Source of the DNA: Bacteroidia bacterium
GTDB taxonomy: Bacteria > Bacteroidota > Bacteroidia > NS11-12g > UBA955
Assembly (NCBI GenBank): GCA_023254645.1
Contig: JALRLA010000366.1
Coordinates: forward strand, 1 to 5,418
Length of the DNA: 5,418 bases
Direction of reading: 5' to 3'
Shown here: positions 1-5,307 of the stretch, in pieces
How the letters are laid out: each line of letters opens with the position of its first letter
Numbering within the stretch: the stretch's first letter is position 1
Position numbers and translations under genes: made by a program
Notes under the pieces: model-generated
Seen by the model: only the letters and a program-made list of their open reading frames with translations
What the model was told of the DNA's origin: nothing
The model's database searches: none

Positions 1-675
1 ACCCAAGAAATGCTTCAAGCAGGCGGCTACATGGTAGTCGTCAATGCTCTCGCTAGGACCCTGGTATCCGCGAACGGCAGCCAAGCCCATTTGGGTGGTC
101 AAGTACACATCTTCCCCGTACGTCTCAAACATGCGGGACCAAAGAGGCTGTCTGCCCAAATCCAAGACGGGTGAAAAATTCCAGGGAATGCCAGAAGCAC
201 GGGTTTCGTAGGCGGTAATGGCGGCACCCTGTTCCACCAATCTGGGATTCCAAGTGGCGGCTTGGCCCAAGGGCTGTGGGAAAAGGGTTCCTTTTGAGGT
301 ATAGGTTGTGCCGTGAATGGCATCGATTCCGTACAAAACAGGCAACGCCCCATGCAAACGGGCTGAAGCTTGAATGCTATTGATGATCTCGTTCCAGGTC
401 TCAACGGTTTTGGATCCGCTGGCACAAGCGCAGTTCAATACAGACCCTACCTTGTATTCTACAAAGGCCTTTTGAAGGGCGGCTTCATCCAAAGCCAAGG
501 GTTCAACTGGGTTGCAATAACCGCCTTTGACGATGACGCTCAGGTCAATTTGGGTCATTTGCCCCACCTTTTCAACCAATGTCATTTGGCTGATGAGGCT
601 GTCAATTTTTGAAACTTGAGACCAGGCCGATTGGGCAGAGAAAAGGAAGAGTAAACCCGCAGTGAATCGCTTCAT
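1..675 (-). CDS. Glycoside hydrolase family 3 enzyme (beta-glucosidase type), secreted, 5' part only
   Basis: The frame is open for 225 codons from ATG at 675 to the left edge, so the C-terminal part is missing. Residues 1-19 form a signal peptide: MKR, a hydrophobic run (residues 6-14), and an AWS/Q cleavage site after about S19. The rest matches the N-terminal TIM-barrel of GH3 enzymes of the BglX type. It has an opening 'DSLISQMTLVEKVGQM' helix, 'LYGIDAIHGTTY' with substrate-binding Asp at about D118, 'LDLGRQPLWSRMFETYGED' with R181, and 'CLKHF' with K221-H222. Family members hydrolyse beta-linked glucosides or related oligosaccharides in the periplasm or outside the cell. The nucleophile Asp lies beyond the window and cannot be checked. 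The gene sits 44 nt downstream of maf on the same strand, but with its own likely promoter and palindromes in the gap. The GH3 family is clear; the exact substrate is not. Confidence 0.93.
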   Translation of the reverse strand, partial: MKRFTAGLLFLFSAQSAWSQVSKIDSLISQMTLVEKVGQMTQIDLSVIVKGGYCNPVEPLALDEAALQKAFVEYKVGSVLNCACASGSKTVETWNEIINSIQASARLHGALPVLYGIDAIHGTTYTSKGTLFPQPLGQAATWNPRLVEQGAAITAYETRASGIPWNFSPVLDLGRQPLWSRMFETYGEDVYLTTQMGLAAVRGYQGPSESIDDYHVAACLKHFLG

Positions 676-680
676 AGCAG

Positions 681-693
681 GCAAGTTACTTGC
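681..693. repeat. 13-bp hyphenated palindrome, possible operator
   Basis: GCAAGT-T-ACTTGC is a perfect 6-bp inverted repeat around one central base. It ends five bases before the GH3 start codon and covers the candidate -7 box. Its position suits a repressor site or a small structure at the 5' end of the mRNA. No binding protein is identifiable. Confidence 0.4.
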
Positions 694-711
694 TTATTGT
701 AAAGAAAACAA
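681..711 (-). promoter_or_regulatory. Candidate promoter of the GH3 gene
   Basis: On the minus strand a TTG (711-709) is followed after 20 nt by TAACTTGC (688-681), five bases before the ATG at 675. The Bacteroidetes vegetative consensus is TTG or TTTG, about 19 nt, then TAnnTTTG. The -33 part and spacing fit, but the last two bases of the -7 box do not. If used, transcription would begin at about the start codon. Confidence 0.4.
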
Positions 712-715
712 TAAG
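693..715. repeat. 8-bp inverted repeat with 7-nt loop between maf and GH3
   Basis: CTTATTGT (693-700) pairs perfectly with ACAATAAG (708-715) around the loop 701-707. It lies a few bases after the maf stop codon, so it could end or attenuate maf transcription. The stem is A/T-rich and no T-run follows on the minus strand, so it is not a standard intrinsic terminator. It also overlaps the -33 element of the candidate GH3 promoter, so an operator role is an alternative. Confidence 0.45.
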
Positions 716-719
716 AAGA

Positions 720-1298
720 TCAGGCTTCTTCGCAGAAGGCCTGCAATTCTCTGTAGAATCGAGATACCGGAAATCCCATGACGTTGTAATAGCATCCGTC
801 AATCCCGCTGACCCCTAAATAGCCCATCCAGTCTTGAATTCCGTACGATCCCGCCTTGTCGAACGGCGAGCCGGTGGCGATGTACGCTTCGATTTCTTCG
901 TCGCTGAGTTCGTGAAACCTCACTTCGGTGCGCGCGTGAAAGACCTTTGTTTTTTGCTCGTTTCTTAAACAAACACCGGTGTAAACCTCATGCGTGCGGC
1001 CGCTCAATTGCTTGAGCATAGCCTTGGCCTCTGCGGCATCAGCAGGCTTGTTCAATACCTGACCATCGATCCAGACAATGGTGTCAGCTGTGACCAGAAC
1101 CTTAGGAGAAATAGCCCCGGAGTAGTGCTTGCTTTTGTGTTCAGCCAAGAATTCGCAAACATGCTCGGGCGGCAAGGTTTGGTCAAAGTCTTCATCGGCC
1201 TCAATGCGCAGCACCTGAAAATCAAATCCGGCTTCCTGCAAAATTTGATGGCGGCGGGGAGATTGGGAGGCTAACAAGAGTGCGGGGCTGGCGAACAT
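720..1298 (-). CDS. maf: Maf family nucleoside triphosphate pyrophosphatase (dTTP/UTP type)
   Basis: The 192-residue product has the usual Maf length and all family signatures. These are the N-terminal 'LLLASQSPRR' (S11, S13, R15, R16) phosphate-binding motif, 'VTADTIV' with catalytic-type D72, 'LNKP' at 82-85, 'LSGRTHEVYTGV' at 98-109, 'FDKAGSYGIQ' at 146-155 and 'SGIDGCYYNVMGFPV' at 164-178. Maf proteins hydrolyse NTPs to NMP and pyrophosphate in the cytoplasm. The DKAGSYGIQ form is that of the dTTP/UTP (YhdE-like) branch, associated with house-cleaning of modified nucleotides and septum control. I chose the ATG at 1298 because homologues start a few residues before LLLAS. An upstream ATG at 1340 would add 14 unconserved residues and overlap the divergent gene. 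A TAnnTTTG box lies four bases upstream. Confidence 0.95.
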   Translation of the reverse strand: MFASPALLLASQSPRRHQILQEAGFDFQVLRIEADEDFDQTLPPEHVCEFLAEHKSKHYSGAISPKVLVTADTIVWIDGQVLNKPADAAEAKAMLKQLSGRTHEVYTGVCLRNEQKTKVFHARTEVRFHELSDEEIEAYIATGSPFDKAGSYGIQDWMGYLGVSGIDGCYYNVMGFPVSRFYRELQAFCEEA

Positions 1299-1302
1299 GC
1301 TG

Positions 1303-1310
1303 CAAATGTA
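1303..1310 (-). promoter_or_regulatory. -7 box of the maf promoter (TACATTTG)
   Basis: TACATTTG on the minus strand matches the Bacteroidetes TAnnTTTG -7 consensus exactly and ends four bases before the maf ATG. Transcription would start at about the ATG, giving a leaderless mRNA. No TTG -33 element is seen 17-23 nt upstream, which lowers confidence. Confidence 0.5.
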
Positions 1311-1325
1311 CTCGCCCTCAAGCGC

Positions 1326-1333
1326 TAAATTTG
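1326..1333 (+). promoter_or_regulatory. -7 box of the SAM-fold gene promoter (TAAATTTG)
   Basis: TAAATTTG is an exact TAnnTTTG match five bases before the ATG at 1339. It supports that ATG over the upstream one at 1297, which would lie outside a transcript starting here. No clear -33 TTG is present. It lies 15 bp from the divergent maf box, so RNA polymerase could not occupy both promoters at once. Confidence 0.5.
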
Positions 1334-1338
1334 ATTCC

Positions 1339-2043
1339 ATGTTTGGTTCTCCCTACGATTTTATGATGCCTGTGGCACCCAAAGACATCAAAAAAGCGCC
1401 TTTTTGGAAGCGGGTTCTGAGCTATGCTTGGCCCTTGGTGTTGGAGCGTAGAAAAGGCGTATTGGGTCACGAATTGGAGGTCTTGGTTTACCACGGGAAA
1501 TTGCATTTGGACACTCGAGAGGTCAATTACTCCTTTGGCGATTTGCACGCCGTGATGAAGGCCGGATTGAACAAACTCAAGTTGGATCCTTCCAACCTAG
1601 AATCGGTTTTGATCTTGGGCTATGGCGGCGGATCAGCCGCTCAAATCTTGCACGAAAAATTTGGCACAGATACAGCCATTATTGGAGTAGAAAAAGATGC
1701 CGTGGTGATGGAACTCTGTCAGCGTTGGTTTTATCCGCATGGGGTTAAACTTCTTCAAGCCGACGTGGCCGAGTACCTCGAGCGAGCGGTTGCTCAGCAG
1801 TGGAGCTATTCCTTGATCATTAGCGATGTGTTTGTCGATGCCGATAGCTTAGCCTGGACGGAGGAACAATGGGGTCAATTGGCCAAAATTTTGGTACCCG
1901 AAGGCCGCATGTTGTTCAACAGCATGATGGGAGAGAAGGAATTGAACGAGCAAAAATGCTTGGCCGAACAGGCCGGATTGGATGCTCAGATCTTTGAGCA
2001 TGGCGAGAGCAACCGACTGTTGCTGCTGCGCCAAAAGAACTAA
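1339..2043 (+). CDS. Spermidine-synthase-like SAM-fold protein, substrate unknown
   Basis: The product has 234 residues with a Rossmann methyltransferase fold related to polyamine synthases. Glycine-rich motif I is 'VLILGYGGGSAAQIL' (90-104). 'GVEKD' (116-120) ends strand 2 with acidic residues that would hold the SAM-type ribose. 'LLQADVAEYL' (138-147) and 'IISDVFVDA' (160-168) follow. The preceding part ('FWKRVLSYAWPLVLE', then 'YSFGDLHAVM' at 64-73) resembles the small N-terminal beta domain of Bacteroidetes spermidine-synthase-like proteins. True spermidine synthases carry GGGDG in motif I; here it is GGGSA, so the Asp that helps bind amine substrate is absent and putrescine aminopropyl transfer is doubtful. 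The start is uncertain: 1297 and 1363 are also in frame, and 1339 is favoured by the promoter box. It is followed after 9 nt by the dehydrogenase gene, so cotranscription is likely. Confidence 0.8.
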   Translation: MFGSPYDFMMPVAPKDIKKAPFWKRVLSYAWPLVLERRKGVLGHELEVLVYHGKLHLDTREVNYSFGDLHAVMKAGLNKLKLDPSNLESVLILGYGGGSAAQILHEKFGTDTAIIGVEKDAVVMELCQRWFYPHGVKLLQADVAEYLERAVAQQWSYSLIISDVFVDADSLAWTEEQWGQLAKILVPEGRMLFNSMMGEKELNEQKCLAEQAGLDAQIFEHGESNRLLLLRQKN

Positions 2044-2048
2044 CTTTG
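2020..2048 (+). promoter_or_regulatory. Candidate internal promoter of the dehydrogenase gene
   Basis: TTG (2020-2022), 18 nt, then TAACTTTG (2041-2048) fits the Bacteroidetes -33/-7 consensus. The -7 box contains the TAA stop codon of the upstream gene and ends four bases before the next ATG. It would give the dehydrogenase its own leaderless transcript in addition to readthrough from upstream. Confidence 0.5.
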
Positions 2049-2052
2049 AAGC

Positions 2053-2940
2053 ATGAAGCAAATTGCGGTTATCGGAAGCGGCACCATGGGCAATGGCATT
2101 GCCCACGTGTTTGCCCAGACGGGGTATTCGGTCAACTTGATTGACATTCAACAAACGGCTTTGGACAAGGCTATGGCAACCATCGGTAAGAACATGGATC
2201 GTCAGATCAGCAAGGGCTTGTTGAGCGAGGAAGACAAAGCAGCCGCTTTGGGTCGCATTGCTTGCTATACCGATCTCAAATCGGGGGTTGGCTCGGCCGA
2301 CTTGGTTGTAGAGGCCGCTACAGAGAACACCCAAATCAAGTTGCAAATTTTCCGCGATATCGATGCGGCAGCCCCGGCTCATTGTATCTTGGCTTCCAAT
2401 ACTTCTAGCATTTCCATTACCCAAATTGCCAGCGTCACCAGTCGCCCTGAAAAGGTGATTGGCATGCACTTCATGAACCCCGTTCCCGTCATGAAATTGG
2501 TTGAAATCATCGAAGGATTCAAGACCGACAAGGCGGTGACCGAATCCATCATTGAGCTCTCTAAGTCATTGGGCAAGGTTCCCGCATTGACCCAGGACTA
2601 TCCCGGATTCATTGCCAATCGCATTCTCATGCCCATGATCAATGAAGCCATCTGCTCCTTGCACGAAGGGGTGGCGGGTGTTTCGGAAATCGACACCATT
2701 ATGAAGTTGGGCATGGCTCACCCCATGGGTCCCTTGCAGCTGGCTGATTTCATTGGCTTGGATGTTTGTTTGGCCATCTTGCGTGTTTTGCACGAAGGCT
2801 TTGGCAACCCCAAATATGCCCCCTGCCCCTTGTTGGTGAACATGGTCACCAGCGGTGATTTGGGTGTTAAATCTGGCCGCGGATTTTACGACTACAGTCA
2901 CGGCACCAAGGACTTGGTGGTGGCGCCTAATTTCGGTTAA
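2053..2940 (+). CDS. hbd: 3-hydroxybutyryl-CoA / 3-hydroxyacyl-CoA dehydrogenase
   Basis: This 295-residue protein has the normal single-function length and both domains. The N-terminal NAD-binding Rossmann domain has 'VIGSGTMGNGIAHVFAQ' (6-22) and D31 at the end of strand 2, which favours NAD over NADP. By alignment with human HADH from memory, the active-site residues are S118 ('SNTSS'), H139 ('GMHFMNPVPVMKLVE'), E151 and N189 ('PGFIANR'). The C-terminal helical domain has 'MKLGMAHPMGPLQLADFIGLD' and ends with the typical 'KSGRGFYDY'. It oxidises (S)-3-hydroxyacyl-CoA to 3-ketoacyl-CoA, or the reverse, in the cytoplasm, in fatty-acid or butyrate-type metabolism. No enoyl-CoA hydratase or thiolase gene is adjacent, so chain-length preference and pathway cannot be read from context. 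The symbol hbd follows the usual naming of short-chain members; paaH is an alternative. Confidence 0.95.
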   Translation: MKQIAVIGSGTMGNGIAHVFAQTGYSVNLIDIQQTALDKAMATIGKNMDRQISKGLLSEEDKAAALGRIACYTDLKSGVGSADLVVEAATENTQIKLQIFRDIDAAAPAHCILASNTSSISITQIASVTSRPEKVIGMHFMNPVPVMKLVEIIEGFKTDKAVTESIIELSKSLGKVPALTQDYPGFIANRILMPMINEAICSLHEGVAGVSEIDTIMKLGMAHPMGPLQLADFIGLDVCLAILRVLHEGFGNPKYAPCPLLVNMVTSGDLGVKSGRGFYDYSHGTKDLVVAPNFG

Positions 2941-2975
2941 GTCAAGTTTGGGCCTGTGCTTCACGCTCTAAATGC

Positions 2976-3005
2976 TTGATTAAGCGCTGAGTTTCATTAC
3001 CTTTG
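2976..3005 (+). promoter_or_regulatory. Promoter of queA (TTG-N19-TACCTTTG)
   Basis: TTG (2976-2978), exactly 19 nt, then TACCTTTG (2998-3005) is the best match in the window to the Bacteroidetes vegetative consensus. Transcription should start near 3010, leaving a leader of about 26 nt before the ATG at 3036. It lies in the 95-nt gap after the dehydrogenase gene, where I see no convincing terminator. Confidence 0.65.
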
Positions 3006-3035
3006 CAACCCCGTTTTTGGGAGGATTACGCCCTT

Positions 3036-4082
3036 ATGAAATTAAGCCAGTTTAAATTCGAGTTGCCCGAAGAGCTCATCGCTCAGGAACCCTTGAAAAC
3101 CCGCCATGACAGTCGTCTGTTGGTGGTTGATACCAAAAACCGCAAGGTTGAACACCGCATGTTCAGTGACATTCTGGACATTTTTGACGAGAATGATGTG
3201 TTCGTCGTCAACAACACCAAAGTGTTCACCGCTCGCATGTACGGGCAGAAAGAAAAAACAGGGGCTGAAATCGAAGTGTTCTTGTTGCGCGAGTTGAATC
3301 ATGATTTGCGCTTATGGGACGTGTTGGTTGATCCAGCGCGTAAAATTCGCGTGGGTAACAAGTTGTACTTCGGAGAAGATGACTTGGTAGCCGAGGTGGT
3401 AGACAACACCACAAGCCGCGGTCGCACCATTCGCTTCTTGTTTGATGGCACTGACGAAGAATTTGCCGCTGTGATCAAGAAGTTGGGAGAGACGCCCATA
3501 CCCAAATACATCACTCGACCTGTACAACCAGAAGATGAGTTGTGGTACCAGAGTTTGCACGCCAAGCATGTAGGTGCCGTAGCAGCTCCGGCTGTTCAAT
3601 TGCATATGACCCGTGAACTGTTGATGCGCTTGGATATCAAAGGCATTCAGTTTGCTGAAATTACCCTGCATTTGGGGCTTGGCGCTTTTCGCAACGTAGA
3701 GGTGGAAGATTTGACCAAGCACAAGATGGACAGCGAATACTATCGCATCGAGCAAGCCGCCTGCGACATCGTCAACGACGGTTTGTTGAACAAGCGCCGC
3801 GTTGTGGCTGTGGGTGGTAGCGTTATGCGTGCCATGGAGTCTTCGGTGTCTTCAACCAAGACCTTGAATCCTAGCGAAGGATGGTCGGATAAGTTTATCT
3901 TCCCTCAGTATGAATTCAAGATTGCCAACGCTTTCTTAACCAACTTGCATGCTCCTGAGTCACCCTTGTACATGATGGCTTGTGCTTACAGCGATTATGA
4001 CTTCATGATCGATGTGTACCAACAGGCCATCAAAGAGAAGTACCGCTTCTTGTGCTACGGTGATGCCATGTTGATTTTGTAA
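3036..4082 (+). CDS. queA: S-adenosylmethionine:tRNA ribosyltransferase-isomerase (QueA family)
   Basis: The 348-residue product aligns end to end with QueA, which uses the ribosyl part of SAM to convert preQ1 at the tRNA wobble position to epoxyqueuosine. The start '[18 protein letters not shown]' is the family's N-terminus; an ATG-less extension back to 3003 adds only unconserved residues and begins inside the promoter. Recognisable blocks are '[15 protein letters not shown]' (56-70), '[11 protein letters not shown]' (74-84), '[20 protein letters not shown]' (94-113), '[10 protein letters not shown]' (150-159), '[14 protein letters not shown]' (223-236), '[10 protein letters not shown]' (281-290) and C-terminal '[13 protein letters not shown]'. 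Several near-invariant positions differ: [13 protein letters not shown] (180-192) for the usual GAVAAPTAGLHFT/S, GLGAFRN for [15 protein letters not shown] for AVGTTxMR, and [10 protein letters not shown] for TNFHxPxSTL. It may be a divergent QueA or a paralogue with a changed role. Own promoter upstream, strong terminator downstream. Confidence 0.88.
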   Translation: MKLSQFKFELPEELIAQEPLKTRHDSRLLVVDTKNRKVEHRMFSDILDIFDENDVFVVNNTKVFTARMYGQKEKTGAEIEVFLLRELNHDLRLWDVLVDPARKIRVGNKLYFGEDDLVAEVVDNTTSRGRTIRFLFDGTDEEFAAVIKKLGETPIPKYITRPVQPEDELWYQSLHAKHVGAVAAPAVQLHMTRELLMRLDIKGIQFAEITLHLGLGAFRNVEVEDLTKHKMDSEYYRIEQAACDIVNDGLLNKRRVVAVGGSVMRAMESSVSSTKTLNPSEGWSDKFIFPQYEFKIANAFLTNLHAPESPLYMMACAYSDYDFMIDVYQQAIKEKYRFLCYGDAMLIL

Positions 4083-4104
4083 GCAAAAAATGAACTCTTA
4101 AAAT

Positions 4105-4131
4105 AAAGGCCCGCTGCAAGCGGGCCTTTTT
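4105..4131. terminator. Bidirectional intrinsic terminator
   Basis: AAAGGCCCGC (4105-4114), a 5-nt loop, and GCGGGCCTTT (4120-4129) form a perfect 10-bp stem with a seven-pair G/C core, followed by T to 4131. On the minus strand the stem is followed by TTTATTTT, so it works in both directions. It begins 22 nt after the queA stop and lies just beyond the stop of the converging surface-protein gene. Confidence 0.95.
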
Positions 4132-4133
4132 CG

Positions 4134-5162
4134 TTACTGGCAAATCCAGCTAAGTGTTTGTCGCTGCCCGGATTCCAGCCATACTTCGACTTGGTACAGG
4201 CCTGAAGGCAAGTGGGGTAATTCGCTTTGGCTCCCTGGGTTGGAAATTTCCTGAACCAATCGGCTTTGCTGATCGAAGATTCGAATGGCTGTTGCGCCCA
4301 TGTTTGCATCTACCAACTGAACCCAAGCCATTCCGGAACTGGGGTTGGGAACAATGCGTGCAGAAACGCTAGTCATGCTTTGTATCCCTACTCGACTAAC
4401 GGTTTTGCATTCGCTGGTGTCTTTGCATCCATTCAAACTAACCTCGACCGCATAATCGCCGTCGTTAACAGGGCTGAACCAAGGGCTAGTAGCGCCAGCC
4501 AATACCGTCCAATTCGAGCAGTTCAACCAGCGGTATTGGTCACTGCCAGCCTCAGCAAACAAGGTATCGTTCGATTGGCTGATGTAGTCATTGGGGTTAG
4601 TCAGACTGATCCAGGTGTGAACGGTTGAATCGCATCCGCCGTAGGTTGTGCCTACCCAACTTACAAGTTGATCTTTGGTGTACGTTTTGCCCCTCAAGGA
4701 AGCTACTCGGCAAGCACGCAATGTGTCGTTTTGAAAAACAGGTTCATGGATGGTCACATAATAATCGATGATGGAATCGCACCCTTGCCAGGTAGAAAAT
4801 TTTTCTGAATACAATCCTGTACGGGTATAGGTTTGGCCAGAAGGGGAGGTGTAAGAATGGCAGGCACTGGCTGTTTCCATTTGGCGCTGACTGTAGTGAA
4901 TCACTAGTTCCAGGTAGTGGAAGGAATCGCATCCCTGCCAGGATTGGGAAACAAACTTGAAGGATTGTGAGCTGGTCTGAGGCTTGCCCATGACCCATGC
5001 CGTATCGCAGGCAATCAGAGTGTCGTAGGTCGACACGGGATGGTTGATTTGAACCTGATAATGAATGGTGGAGTCGCAGCCGTTGACCGTTTTGTAAGAT
5101 TCGGTATACTGTCCCGATTGGGTGTAGCTCACCCAACCTGGGCTGACAAAGGAATCACAAGC
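4134..5162 (-). CDS. Repeat-containing surface protein with type IX secretion sorting domain, 3' part
   Basis: The reading frame enters at the sequence junction near 5160-5165 and runs to a TAA at 4136-4134, about 343 residues; the N-terminus and signal peptide are missing. Residues 1-190 are four repeats of 49-50 residues. Each begins with an 'AC' Cys and has a second Cys in 'GCDS' about 26 residues later (C3/C30, C53/C79, C102/C129, C152/C178, counting from the Lys codon at 5165). They are of the 'ACDSYTSPSG...GCDS' kind common in Bacteroidetes surface proteins. A 'YRWLNC...IAGATS'-like module follows ('LAGATSPWFSPVNDGDYAVEV', ending in 'CKDTSECKTVS'), then a type A Por-secretion C-terminal domain of about 72 residues starting 'RIVPNPSSG', with 'IRIFDQQSRLVQEI' and 'LPSGLYQVEV'. 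Such proteins cross the outer membrane through the type IX system and are anchored or released. No catalytic domain is visible, so the function is unknown, possibly adhesive. Internal GTG at 5132 is not a real start, since the repeat continues upstream of it. Confidence 0.85.
   Translation of the reverse strand, partial: ACDSFVSPGWVSYTQSGQYTESYKTVNGCDSTIHYQVQINHPVSTYDTLIACDTAWVMGKPQTSSQSFKFVSQSWQGCDSFHYLELVIHYSQRQMETASACHSYTSPSGQTYTRTGLYSEKFSTWQGCDSIIDYYVTIHEPVFQNDTLRACRVASLRGKTYTKDQLVSWVGTTYGGCDSTVHTWISLTNPNDYISQSNDTLFAEAGSDQYRWLNCSNWTVLAGATSPWFSPVNDGDYAVEVSLNGCKDTSECKTVSRVGIQSMTSVSARIVPNPSSGMAWVQLVDANMGATAIRIFDQQSRLVQEISNPGSQSELPHLPSGLYQVEVWLESGQRQTLSWICQ
4773..4942. repeat. 150-nt-period repeat units in the surface-protein gene
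   Basis: The 20-nt segments 4773-4792 and 4923-4942 match at 18 of 20 bases and encode the same WQGCDS-type repeat core. Their 150-nt spacing equals the 50-residue protein repeat. Elsewhere the repeats are conserved only at protein level, so the array is old and diverged. Confidence 0.7.
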
Positions 5163-5164
5163 TT
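5159..5164. other. Chimeric junction at a HindIII site (AAGCTT)
   Basis: Up to this hexamer the minus strand encodes the surface-protein repeat ('KACDSF'). From it onward the plus strand encodes 'ALTDHD' of a PHP domain. Neither gene can be extended through it: the plus frame upstream loses PHP similarity at once, and the minus frame hits TGA at 5174-5172. The shared bases AGCT are the cohesive end of HindIII. A ligation chimera made during library construction fits best; an assembly or amplification chimera is also possible. Confidence 0.75.
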
Positions 5165-5307
5165 TGACCGATCATGACGATATTTCTGGTCTTGATTTGG
5201 CTCGTAAAAAAGCAGAGGAATTAGGTATAAGTTTTATCAATGGCGTAGAAATTTCTGTGACCTGGAGGTCAAGAACAATCCATATGCTTGGGCTCAATTT
5301 TGATCCA
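5161..5307 (+). pseudogene. Internal fragment of a PHP-domain gene (RNase AM / YciV / TrpH-like)
   Basis: About 49 codons with no start or stop match the middle of a PHP phosphoesterase domain. They show 'ALTDHD' (metal-binding motif II, D4 and H5), 'GLDLARKKAEELGI', 'FINGVEISVTW' (metal ligand E30) and 'RTIHMLGLNFDP' (H41). The GVEISVTW and IHxLGL wording is that of the YciV/TrpH branch, now known as the 5'-3' exoribonuclease RNase AM that trims rRNA. The N-terminal HxH motif that should precede it is absent, because the sequence upstream belongs to another gene on the other strand. Codons are A/T-ending, unlike the preceding 5 kb. It is best read as a cloned or misassembled piece from another organism, probably a proteobacterium, not a native broken gene. 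Confidence 0.78.

Noticed and set aside
99..612. Open frames at 99-425 (minus) and 370-612 (plus)
   Set aside because: Both are out-of-frame shadows of the GH3 gene, whose frame has a signal peptide and family motifs.
990..1274. Plus-strand open frame of 94 codons opposite maf
   Set aside because: Antisense shadow of a clearly coding Maf frame; no recognisable motif.
1849..2469. 206-codon minus-strand frame spanning the SAM-fold and dehydrogenase genes
   Set aside because: It crosses two well-supported genes in antisense and its translation resembles no family; frames antisense to G/C-moderate genes are often open.
2975..2990. Small inverted repeats (GCTT/AAGC, AGCGCT) after the dehydrogenase as a terminator
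   Set aside because: The stems are only 3-4 bp with no T-run, and they lie between the queA promoter elements.
2566..3755. Minus-strand frames opposite the dehydrogenase and queA
   Set aside because: Shadows of strongly conserved plus-strand genes.
4154..4628. Plus-strand frames at 4154-4372 and 4227-4628
   Set aside because: Antisense to the type IX sorting domain and Ig-like module, which match known families.
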